From the NCBI GenBank assembly GCA_007127395.1, contig SKZL01000122.1, positions 1 through 5,875 of the forward strand: a stretch of 5,875 nt of DNA. The letters are read 5' to 3'. The stretch comes from Balneolaceae bacterium. GTDB lineage: Bacteria > Bacteroidota > Rhodothermia > Balneolales > Balneolaceae. Position numbers and translations under genes: made by a program. Below are positions 1-5,875 of this stretch, one piece after another. The stretch's first letter is position 1. Each line of letters opens with the position of its first letter. The notes below the pieces were generated by a model. The model saw only the letters and a list, made by a program, of their open reading frames with translations. It did no database searches and was not told the origin of the DNA.

Positions 1-422
1 GTTGCCATGGAATCCAGAAAACATGCTGCAAGCCGCCCCAAACCTCCATTACCCAAACCGGCATCCCATTCGGCATTTCTCACCTCATCATAGTTGAGGC
101 CTACATCGGCAATTGCCTCAGCTGCCACATCCTGCAAACCAAGGTTAACAAGCATATTGTCGAGCAATCTGCCGATCAAAAATTCCATCGAGATATAGTA
201 AACTCTCTTTACATTATCTTTATGATACCCTTGCTGAGTTTTGATCCACTTGTCATTAAGCCGATCCATTACCGCCAGAACTACACTCTTATAGTTATCC
301 CAGTCGGTTGTTGAATATTCATCCTTTGCAAGCGTAAAGCGCAGGTGTTGTCTAATATCTTCTCTAAAAGAATCCACGTCCATTCCGGTACGCAGGTTTA
401 ATTTCTCCTTATTTTTTGTCAT
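1..422 (-). CDS. glgP: Glycogen/starch phosphorylase, N-terminal part (cut by window edge)
   Basis: Glycogen phosphorylase (glycosyltransferase family 35) releases glucose 1-phosphate from alpha-1,4-glucans using phosphate and pyridoxal phosphate, in the cytoplasm. Only the first 140 codons are present and the gene continues beyond the left edge. The reading frame shows family hallmarks: YYISMEFLIGR at about residues 75-85, then LVNLGL at about 91-96, and the strongly conserved DAGLGNGGLGRLAAC block at about 120-134, followed by FLDSMA. The catalytic lysine that binds pyridoxal phosphate lies far downstream and is not visible. The start is the ATG at 422; no Shine-Dalgarno sequence precedes it, only an A/T-rich stretch, and a second in-frame ATG (codon 14) is possible but leaves a shorter N-terminus. 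It lies 165 bp downstream of ispE on the same strand, separated by an inverted-repeat element, so it may have its own promoter. Family assignment is firm; which glucan it uses cannot be told. Confidence 0.95.
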   Translation of the reverse strand, partial: MTKNKEKLNLRTGMDVDSFREDIRQHLRFTLAKDEYSTTDWDNYKSVVLAVMDRLNDKWIKTQQGYHKDNVKRVYYISMEFLIGRLLDNMLVNLGLQDVAAEAIADVGLNYDEVRNAEWDAGLGNGGLGRLAACFLDSMA

Positions 423-467
423 GGTATTTTGGTTCAATTTATTTTTAATCAGAACAATTGATAAAAT

Positions 468-599
468 AGTGAAAAGTGAAAAGTAGAGAAGTGTGTCATT
501 AAAATATCAATACAGAATACAGATCTATAAGCTTCTCTCAATATATTTCTGGTACAAATTCTGTAAACACCTCCAACTTTTCACTTTTTACTTTTCACT
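468..599. repeat. Inverted-repeat element with GTGAAAA-type heptamer arms
   Basis: The left arm (468-485) reads as repeated GTGAAAA units. The right arm (576-599) is the same motif in opposite orientation, with three heptamer units (GTGAAAA, GTAAAAA, GTGAAAA on the minus strand). Both arms continue inward with similar G/A-rich sequence ending in GTG. A second nested pair, TACAGAAT (511-518) and ATTCTGTA (558-565), is an exact 8-bp inverted repeat. The whole forms an imperfect palindrome of about 130 bp that could fold as a long stem in RNA from either strand. Its right arm overlaps the 3' end of ispE: the last residues (S-E-K) and the TAA stop come from heptamer sequence. It could be a dispersed intergenic repeat (REP- or MITE-like) or act as a transcription terminator or mRNA-stabilising structure after ispE. 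No open reading frame or transposase is visible inside it. The repeat structure is seen directly; any function is inferred. Confidence 0.6.
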
Positions 600-1454
600 C
601 CTATAGATTCCCATATCCGGCAGAAAACCGGGTTTCGTCAGGTTGACGCGAAATCCCAACTTATGAAACGAATCATATGCCTGAATTGCAACAAAATCCT
701 GTTCGAAAATTCCAAATATCGTGGAACCGCTACCGCTCATGGCAGAATAGACCGCACCCAGATCCAGTAATTGATCTCTGATATTCCCAACCAATTCATA
801 CTTTGAAATGACAACCGGTTCCAGATCATTTTGCAAAAGGTATTGCCACTGATCCATCTCCTCATCCTGCAGTATACTCCTGATCAGAAAGTCCGGCTCA
901 GGATTTGGTACAGAATGTTTATATACCTCCGGTGTTGATGACTCAAATCCCGGAAATACAGAAAGAATCCAACCATCAGGCTGTATATTCATCTCTTCAA
1001 TTTCATGCCCCAGTCCGGTTCCGATACCACATTTACCTTTGATAAAGAGAGGTACATCTGCACCCAGCCCCCGACCCAGATCTACCAGTTCATCATCAGT
1101 AAGTGCACTCTCTTCCAGTTTGTTCAAAATACGAAGAGTGAGTGCCGCATTACTGCTTCCGCCTCCCACTCCTGCGCCGGCAGGAATATTTTTTGTGACA
1201 TTAAAGCGGTACTCCTTTTTTAATCCAACATACCGCTCAAACGTTCTGTATGCTTTTGTTATCAAGTTGGATTCATCCACGGGGATCTTCTCATCCGACA
1301 GTTTCAGTATGAATCTGTCCGATTCCTCCACCTCAAACCGATCACTCCATTCGATAAAACAGAACCCTGTCTCTATCCGGTGGTAACCGGTTGGCAGTTT
1401 TTCCAACACATGTAAACCCAGATTTATTTTTGCGTAAGAATTGGCAATCCACAT
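588..1454 (-). CDS. ispE: 4-diphosphocytidyl-2-C-methyl-D-erythritol kinase
   Basis: IspE phosphorylates the 2-hydroxyl of 4-diphosphocytidyl-methylerythritol with ATP, the fourth step of the MEP route to IPP and DMAPP; it is cytosolic. Counting from the longest start at 1463 (291 residues), the landmarks are: AKINLGLHV at 11-19 with the catalytic-site Lys12, GYHRIET at 26-32, the glycine-rich GHMP-kinase ATP loop IPAGAGVGGGSSNAA at 93-107, GADVPLF at 134-140 with the expected catalytic Asp136, and the C-terminal MSGSGST motif at 242-248. The length is normal for the family. I prefer the second ATG (1454, giving 288 residues), because AAAGGA sits 8 nt before it, whereas this same sequence abuts the first ATG at 1463 with no spacing. 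The gene follows cca by 35 nt and is probably in one transcript with it. The C-terminal end (S-E-K, stop) lies inside a heptamer inverted repeat, so the tail may have been altered by that element. Confidence 0.96.
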   Translation of the reverse strand: MWIANSYAKINLGLHVLEKLPTGYHRIETGFCFIEWSDRFEVEESDRFILKLSDEKIPVDESNLITKAYRTFERYVGLKKEYRFNVTKNIPAGAGVGGGSSNAALTLRILNKLEESALTDDELVDLGRGLGADVPLFIKGKCGIGTGLGHEIEEMNIQPDGWILSVFPGFESSTPEVYKHSVPNPEPDFLIRSILQDEEMDQWQYLLQNDLEPVVISKYELVGNIRDQLLDLGAVYSAMSGSGSTIFGIFEQDFVAIQAYDSFHKLGFRVNLTKPGFLPDMGIYRSEK

Positions 1455-1462
1455 GGAATTCA

Positions 1463-1468
1463 TCCTTT
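1463..1468 (-). promoter_or_regulatory. Ribosome binding site deciding the ispE start
   Basis: On the minus strand this reads AAAGGA, followed by 8 nt and then ATG at 1454. The upstream in-frame ATG at 1463 overlaps the last base of the motif and has no usable spacing. This supports initiation at 1454. Other genes in the window mostly lack such a motif, so it is a weak but informative signal. Confidence 0.5.
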
Positions 1469-1489
1469 TTATTTCTAACCGGTCATCTG

Positions 1490-2929
1490 TCAGGACAAAT
1501 CGGTTTCTTTATATTGATCTTTAATTTCAACAAGGTATTGATAAGCCGCATCATAATCATTTGGGATTTCGCCATCCATGATCGCATCTTTGATTCTATC
1601 TTTTACTTTACCAATCAATGGACTTGGCCCTACTTCTAATTCTTTCATAATCTCCTCACCGGAAATCGGATTTTTCCAGTTGCGGATTTTATCTTTCTCC
1701 TCAACCTCTTTGATCCTCCGTTCTACACGGTCAAAATTTTTCTGAAATTTCCTGACCTTCCATTCATTTTTGCTGGTAATATCTGCTCTGCATAGGATCA
1801 TCAGATCCTCAATCTCATCACCGGCCTCATATAGCAATCGCCGGATTGCACTATCACTTACCTCATCTGATACCAGCGCAATTGGCCGCAGGTGAAGCCT
1901 GACCAATTTCTGCACATATTTCATTCTCTCATCCATCGGCAATCCAAGCCTTCTGAATAATCGTGGCACCCATTTGGCCCCCAGTGCATCATGACCATGA
2001 AAAGTCCAGCCAACTCCATCCACAAACCTTTTGGTCGGCGGTTTTGCGATATCATGAAGTATTGCAGCCCATCGCAGCCATAGATCATCCGATACTTTTG
2101 CTACATTATCCAGTACCTCAAGTGTATGCCAGAAATTATCTTTATGCCGTTGTCCTTTTATCTCATCAACTCCCACCAACTTCACCATCTCCGGTAAAAA
2201 CTGCTCCAATAGTTCTGTTTCAAGAAGCAGATCAAAACCTTTTGAAGGCACCGGTGAGAGAACGATCTTATTCACTTCGTCAGCAATTCTCTCTTTGGAT
2301 ATGATCGATAATCTCCCTGCCATCTTTTTAATCGACTCCAGGGTTTCCTCGGCCACATAAAAATCAAGTTGTGATGCAAAGCGAATCGCTCTCAACATGC
2401 GCAAAGGGTCATCCTCAAAAGTCGTTTCCGGATCAATCGGAGTGCGTATAACTCTTCTTTTGAGATCCTGTATCCCTTCAAATGGATCGATCAACAAGCC
2501 ATAGTTGTCCGGATTGAGGCACCAGGACATCGCATTAATTGTCAGGTCTCTTCTGAGTTGATCATCCTCCAGTGTCCCATCTTCCACAATAGGCTTTCGG
2601 GAATCACGACGATAACTCTCTTTCCTGGCTCCTACAAATTCGAGTTCAAGCTCTTTGTATTTAACTTGTGCAGTTCCAAACTGTTTGAAAACGGATATAT
2701 TTTCAGCCCTTAGAGTTCGGGCCACCTTCTCTGCAAGCTCTATTCCGGACCCTACCGTTACAAAATCGATATCTGTAATCTGTTCAATGGACCGGTTCAG
2801 ATAGTAGTCACGCACATATCCGCCAACCACGAATACACGCATCCCCGCTTCTTCAGCCACTTTACCGATCGTTTTGAACAATCTGCTATGTGTATCAGGA
2901 ATATCGATCAAAGCTCTGTTATTTTGCAC
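1490..2929 (-). CDS. cca: CCA tRNA nucleotidyltransferase with HD domain
   Basis: This enzyme builds or repairs the 3'-terminal CCA of tRNAs from CTP and ATP without a nucleic-acid template. The 479-residue product carries the class II nucleotidyltransferase motifs in order: VVGGYVRD at 34-41, the metal-binding DID at 53-55, RRDLTINAM at 126-134 (flexible loop and catalytic support) and DDPLRMLRAIRFA at 173-185 (nucleotide selection and head-neck junction). A C-terminal HD phosphohydrolase-type domain follows, with His268, the HD pair at 292-293 (AAILHDIAKP) and HGHD at 311-314. This arrangement is common for Cca in Bacteroidota; poly(A) polymerase is the main alternative but is less likely. 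The start is a GTG at 2929; an in-frame TAG lies only five codons upstream and no ATG is available. AGGA at 2940-2943 stands 10 nt before it. An ATG overlaps the GTG in another frame but opens only seven codons. The gene ends in TGA, and ispE follows closely on the same strand. Confidence 0.95.
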   Translation of the reverse strand: MQNNRALIDIPDTHSRLFKTIGKVAEEAGMRVFVVGGYVRDYYLNRSIEQITDIDFVTVGSGIELAEKVARTLRAENISVFKQFGTAQVKYKELELEFVGARKESYRRDSRKPIVEDGTLEDDQLRRDLTINAMSWCLNPDNYGLLIDPFEGIQDLKRRVIRTPIDPETTFEDDPLRMLRAIRFASQLDFYVAEETLESIKKMAGRLSIISKERIADEVNKIVLSPVPSKGFDLLLETELLEQFLPEMVKLVGVDEIKGQRHKDNFWHTLEVLDNVAKVSDDLWLRWAAILHDIAKPPTKRFVDGVGWTFHGHDALGAKWVPRLFRRLGLPMDERMKYVQKLVRLHLRPIALVSDEVSDSAIRRLLYEAGDEIEDLMILCRADITSKNEWKVRKFQKNFDRVERRIKEVEEKDKIRNWKNPISGEEIMKELEVGPSPLIGKVKDRIKDAIMDGEIPNDYDAAYQYLVEIKDQYKETDLS

Positions 2930-3091
2930 ATCCTTATTTTCCTATTTTCACTCCAAAAGGACACCCTATCCCACCACTCTCCAACCGATTTATCATACCG
3001 GATTTCTCTCCCCGGTTTGAATCAGCCCTGCTTCTGTAAGCCGGTGAAACAACGCCATTAATAAACCACTCCACTGTTTTACTTTTGCAGC

Positions 3092-4090
3092 CTACTCATT
3101 TGAAATAACTGAGTCATCACCTGCGTGAACAACCCCTTTTACATTTTCAATTTCAGCCCTTTTCCCAATGGTCGAGTGTTTTAGCTTTGATCCGTAGATT
3201 TTTGCATCGCTTTGAATGATCGAATCCTCAATATGACAGTTTTTGATTACAGCTCCCGACTCTATCGCTGTATTTGGCCCGATTTCTCTGTTTTTTAACT
3301 GAATCCCTTCACCGATAAAAACCGGTGGATGAATTTTCACACCATCAATTGTTGGATGGCCATGATTTTCTTTTTCAAGAATAACACCGCTCGTCTGAAG
3401 CCAGGCCGGAAGTGTACCGCAGTCGAGCCACTCATCAACAGTCGCCTTCTTGAACACTTTCCCATCTTTCAAAAGTCGATCCAGTGCATCTGTTAACTGA
3501 TACTCTTTTCCATGTCCGGTCACATCATTATCCAGCAGATACTGTATCTCCCTCATCAGGTCCTTACCTTCACGAAAATAGTAAACGCCGATGATTGCAA
3601 GATTTGAAATCGGCTCACTTGGTTTCTCCACAAACCCGGTTATTTTATCGTCCTCGTGTACAGCCACACCAAAACGTGAAGGATCGTCAACCTCTTTAAG
3701 CCAAATTACGCTGTCTGCATCCTCCACTGAAACTTTCTCTTTCGAGTCAAAAAGTGTATCGGCAAAGACGATGATGACTTCACCATCCAGATCCGGTGAT
3801 GCACATCCAACGGCATGAGCAGTTCACAGCGCAGTTTCCTGAACTCTGAATGTAGCCTTTGCATTGTGGCGTTTACTCATCTCCGAAAGTGTCGTTTTAA
3901 TCTCCTTTCCAAAATCAGGCCCCAAAATATAGACAATCTCGGTAATGGTCCGGTCCAGTGTCCGCGCGAACGTTTCAACGATTCTCTCTATGATCATTGT
4001 CCCTGCAACCGGCAACAAAGGCTTTGGTGTTGTATGTGAATGTGGCCGAACACGGGTTCCACGACCGGCCATCGGGATAATTAGCTTCAT
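3092..4090 (-). pseudogene. Sugar-phosphate nucleotidyltransferase with beta-helix tail, interrupted by in-frame TGA
   Basis: The intact enzyme would join a sugar 1-phosphate to an NTP, giving an NDP-sugar and pyrophosphate (RmlA/GlmU-like fold). The reading frame from ATG 4090 to TAG 3092 spans 332 sense positions but carries TGA at codon 89 (3824-3826), with no change of frame. Before it lies the signature GRGTRVRP...TPKPLLPVAG at about 9-30, with Lys23 in the usual place. After it come TAHAV, VFADTLF with the metal-binding Asp111, VEKP at 154-157, and WLDCGT at 221-226 with Asp223. From about residue 248, hexapeptide-type repeats indicate a left-handed beta-helix. Homologues in Bacteroidota, as I recall them, read LGTAHA here, so TGA most simply replaces GGA. 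Read as written, only an 88-residue N-terminal fragment and perhaps a 211-residue piece restarting at GTG 3727 would be made; neither holds a full active site. All other motifs are undamaged, so a very recent mutation or a sequence error fits best. The sugar and nucleotide specificity (dTDP, UDP or GDP) cannot be read. Confidence 0.85.
3824..3826 (-). other. Premature TGA stop inside the nucleotidyltransferase frame
   Basis: The minus-strand codons are GAA ACT GCG CTG TGA ACT GCT CAT GCC, translating as E-T-A-L-stop-T-A-H-A. The frame continues cleanly on both sides with family motifs, which rules out a frameshift. The stop stands where the family has a conserved glycine in the substrate-binding loop. 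A single G-to-T change from GGA explains it. Confidence 0.85.
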
Positions 4091-4217
4091 ATTTTTGGTT
4101 TGATCTCTTTAAAATTCAATTCGTCTTTTCAGCATCCGCTGCATTGACAGAAAGTTAATCAATAATCATGGCTCATCACCCAACTTTATCATAGATCTTT
4201 ACTATCTTTTGAAACTT

Positions 4218-4253
4218 CGCAACTGTATGATTTTCTTATTTCAGAAAGTTGCG
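4218..4253. repeat. Inverted repeat in the divergent spacer
   Basis: CGCAACT (4218-4224) and AGTTGCG (4247-4253) are exact reverse complements separated by 22 nt. A smaller nested pair, TTTCT (4232-4236) and AGAAA (4243-4247), lies between them and touches the right arm. The spacing is long for a terminator and no T-tract follows the stem. It could be an operator or chance structure; there is no protein-level clue to a regulator. Confidence 0.3.
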
Positions 4254-4276
4254 GAACAAAAGACAGGTATCACTGA

Positions 4277-4306
4277 TTTACCATCATCATTCCTTTACTA
4301 TATTTC
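4277..4306 (+). promoter_or_regulatory. Possible Bacteroidota-type promoter for the Mur ligase gene
   Basis: TATATTTC at 4299-4306 matches seven of eight positions of the Bacteroidota -7 consensus TAnnTTTG, and TTTA at 4277-4280 lies 18 nt upstream where a TTTG-like -33 element would be expected. This would give a leader of roughly 65 nt before the preferred start at 4379. Such short motifs are common in A/T-rich DNA, so this is tentative. Confidence 0.2.
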
Positions 4307-4378
4307 GGATTAAATATAAAGGTTTGATCTCTTAGAATCGACCTATGACTCATAGTACCAATAAACCTCTTTGCTGAT

Positions 4379-5875
4379 TTGGAAATTTACTCATTCATTA
4401 CTAACGGCTTAATCTTTCTGATGATTGCCGTATTTATCAGATACTCTCTCTACCGCTTTCGGTTTTTTCTGCACATGTTTCAGCAGAACGGTTATAAGTT
4501 AAACGAGATGACCCAATGGATCTCCTCTAATCTTCTCAAAAAGGTCATTACAAACGAACATATTTTCTATAACATCCTCATCCTGGCGATGTTTTATTAT
4601 GTCGCAGAGAGAGTGACGCTCACTTCAGGTGTATTGATTATGGGTATTTTTACCCTATTCTGGTTTATCGACACATCAGGTTTCAAGGCTGAAAAAGAGA
4701 AAAAACCGCTTGTATTTACTCCCAGAATGATTCGTCTGGCAGTTATCATATTGATCCCCCTATTGCTGATTTGGTACTATGCGATCGTTTTTGGTTTTTA
4801 CATCCTCAATTTTCGTGATTTTGCATCACCTTTTGTCAATGCCGATCCCTATTTCCTCGGTTTTGCACTCATCTTGATCGATTTAATGATCCCTATCCTG
4901 CTGCTAATTGGCGGACTTTTGATCCAGCCGGTAGAAAAAATGATTCAGAATGGTTTTAAAAAACAGGCCCGGGAAAAACTCGCTTCACTGCCTCACGTCA
5001 AAGTGATCGCTATCACCGGCAGTTATGGAAAGACAAGCACCAAGTTTGTGATTGATGCCATGTTGAAAGAGAGGTTACAGGTATGCGTTACGCCGGGGAG
5101 TTTCAATACACCGATGGGTATCTGTAAAGTGATCAATAATGATCTGAATGCTCAGCACGAAGTGTTGATATTGGAAATGGGGGCAAGATATGAAGGTAAT
5201 ATCCGCGAACTTTGCAAGATTGCTAAACCGGATATATCGGTGATCACAAACATCGGTGTTGCACACATGGAAACTTTTGGGTCCCAAAGTGCTATTGTCC
5301 GGGAGAAGTCTACACTTGCTACAGAGCTCAAAAGCGGTGGCACACTGATAATTAACGGGGATGATCCTCACTTAAATAGCCTGAAAACCATTCGGGATGA
5401 TATAAAAATCATCGATACCGGAGTTAATGGCACTATTTCAGCTGATCAACTGGTTGTGAATTCGGAAGGTACATCTTTCAAATTGACCATTCGCAGCAAA
5501 GATGGCTCAGTAGCAGAACAGAGAGATATTCAAACACGGTTGCTCGGAGAGCACAATATTCAAAATATCCTTCTCGCGGTTGCAGTTGCCGGTGAGTTTG
5601 GAATCCGGCCCGACACAATGGCGCTTGCAGCAGCCAATCTGGAACCGGTTGAACACAGGCTTGAATTAAAACAGCGCAACGGTTTGACCATCATCGATGA
5701 TGCCTTTAATTCCAATCCTGTCGGGGCAAAAAATGCTGTGAAAATATTATCGTCATTACCGGGAGGACGGAAAATTATCATTACACCCGGTATGGTTGAG
5801 CTGGGAGACATTGAAGAAGAAGAAAACAGAAAATTGGGTCAGCAGATTGGTTTAGCCAATATCGACCTGGTTGTA
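4379..5875 (+). CDS. Membrane-fused MurF-like Mur ligase (cut by window edge)
   Basis: The C-terminal part matches UDP-MurNAc-tripeptide:D-Ala-D-Ala ligase (MurF), which adds the terminal dipeptide to the peptidoglycan precursor using ATP. The visible 499 residues begin with about five hydrophobic segments (roughly 6-22, 62-78, 82-98, 119-139 and 161-182). The ATP-binding domain follows directly: P-loop ITGSYGKTST at 212-221, EMGAR at 266-270, ITNIGVAHMETFG at 289-301, REKSTLA at 308-314 whose Lys310 fits the carbamylated lysine, GEHNIQN at 390-396, EHRLE at 425-429, DDAFNSNP at 440-447 and TPGMVELG at 469-476. The soluble substrate-binding N-domain of ordinary MurF is absent. The gene runs off the right edge within the C-terminal domain. 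The TTG at 4379 is preferred because the first ATG (4421) would cut into the first membrane helix; an upstream TGA at 4346 limits the frame and no Shine-Dalgarno sequence helps. Whether it is the cell's only MurF or a paralogue acting on a related substrate is unknown. Confidence 0.88.
   Translation, partial: MEIYSFITNGLIFLMIAVFIRYSLYRFRFFLHMFQQNGYKLNEMTQWISSNLLKKVITNEHIFYNILILAMFYYVAERVTLTSGVLIMGIFTLFWFIDTSGFKAEKEKKPLVFTPRMIRLAVIILIPLLLIWYYAIVFGFYILNFRDFASPFVNADPYFLGFALILIDLMIPILLLIGGLLIQPVEKMIQNGFKKQAREKLASLPHVKVIAITGSYGKTSTKFVIDAMLKERLQVCVTPGSFNTPMGICKVINNDLNAQHEVLILEMGARYEGNIRELCKIAKPDISVITNIGVAHMETFGSQSAIVREKSTLATELKSGGTLIINGDDPHLNSLKTIRDDIKIIDTGVNGTISADQLVVNSEGTSFKLTIRSKDGSVAEQRDIQTRLLGEHNIQNILLAVAVAGEFGIRPDTMALAAANLEPVEHRLELKQRNGLTIIDDAFNSNPVGAKNAVKILSSLPGGRKIIITPGMVELGDIEEEENRKLGQQIGLANIDLVV

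Larger units (their letters stand above)
4091..4378. promoter_or_regulatory. Divergent intergenic region between nucleotidyltransferase and Mur ligase genes
   Basis: This 288-bp A/T-rich spacer separates two genes transcribed away from each other, so it should hold promoters for both. I see no coding frame of note. It contains an exact 13-bp direct repeat, ggtttgatctctt, at 4097-4109 and 4321-4333, one copy near each gene start. It also holds a hairpin-like inverted repeat at 4218-4253. No strong sigma-70 pair with correct spacing is evident; a possible Bacteroidota-type element is listed separately. The regulatory role is inferred from gene orientation only. Confidence 0.45.

Noticed and set aside
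1005..2304. Several plus-strand open frames of 70-115 codons opposite ispE and cca
   Set aside because: They lie antisense to genes with unmistakable family motifs, show low-complexity or unstructured translations, and have no recognisable domain.
2997..3016. ACCGG/CCGGT stem as a terminator after the nucleotidyltransferase gene
   Set aside because: The stem is only 5 bp with a 10-nt loop and no T-tract on the minus strand; too weak to call.
2993..3058. Small 21-codon minus-strand frame after the nucleotidyltransferase stop, in the same frame as that gene
   Set aside because: It could be a readthrough tail, but the upstream protein already has the normal family length and ending. There is no ribosome binding site or recognisable motif.
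3824..3826. Selenocysteine at the internal TGA
   Set aside because: The family has glycine here, not cysteine, the enzyme does no redox chemistry, and no obvious selenocysteine-insertion hairpin was noticed downstream.
3092..4090. Use of genetic code 25 (TGA as glycine) suggested by the TGA at a glycine position
   Set aside because: Over 1,400 other sense codons in four genes show no internal TGA, glycine is written with GGN throughout, and cca ends in TGA with a further stop shortly after.
4090..4097. TATTTTTG, a perfect match to the Bacteroidota -7 promoter consensus on the plus strand
   Set aside because: It overlaps the start of the minus-strand gene, lacks an upstream TTG element at the right spacing, and is nearly 290 bp from the plus-strand gene.
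4144..4149. TTGACA as a sigma-70 -35 box on the plus strand
   Set aside because: No convincing -10 hexamer lies 16-18 nt downstream, and the site is over 200 bp from the Mur ligase start.
5075..5811. Minus-strand open frames of 63-98 codons opposite the Mur ligase
   Set aside because: They are antisense shadows of a well-supported Mur ligase frame with no motif or initiation signal of their own.

Overview
The window looks like chromosomal DNA from a Bacteroidota-type bacterium, possibly the Balneolota/Rhodothermota side. This is inferred from protein style, weak or absent Shine-Dalgarno sequences at several starts, and a sugar-nucleotidyltransferase of the long form with a beta-helix tail. 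No database search was possible. Four genes lie on the minus strand and one on the plus strand. I see no tRNA, rRNA, CRISPR array, transposase or phage gene.

Minus strand, in transcription order: (1) a sugar-phosphate nucleotidyltransferase at 4090-3092, interrupted by one in-frame TGA at codon 89; (2) the tRNA CCA-adding enzyme (cca) at 2929-1490; (3) ispE, a GHMP kinase of the MEP isoprenoid pathway, at 1454-588, close behind cca and probably co-transcribed with it; (4) the first 140 codons of glycogen phosphorylase (glgP) at 422-1, running off the left edge. Between ispE and glgP sits an inverted-repeat element of about 130 bp whose outer arms are built from a GTGAAAA-like heptamer. Its right arm supplies the last codons and stop of ispE.

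Plus strand: a divergent spacer (4091-4378) separates the nucleotidyltransferase from an incomplete Mur ligase gene (4379 to the right edge). This protein has about five predicted membrane helices followed directly by a MurF-like ATPase domain. It lacks the usual soluble N-terminal domain of MurF.

Together the genes serve core functions: tRNA maturation, isoprenoid precursor synthesis, sugar-nucleotide and glycogen metabolism, and cell-wall assembly. They do not form an evident single pathway or a recognisable defence or mobile system. The points most worth checking are the nonsense codon at a conserved glycine, the membrane-fused Mur ligase, and the heptamer inverted repeat.
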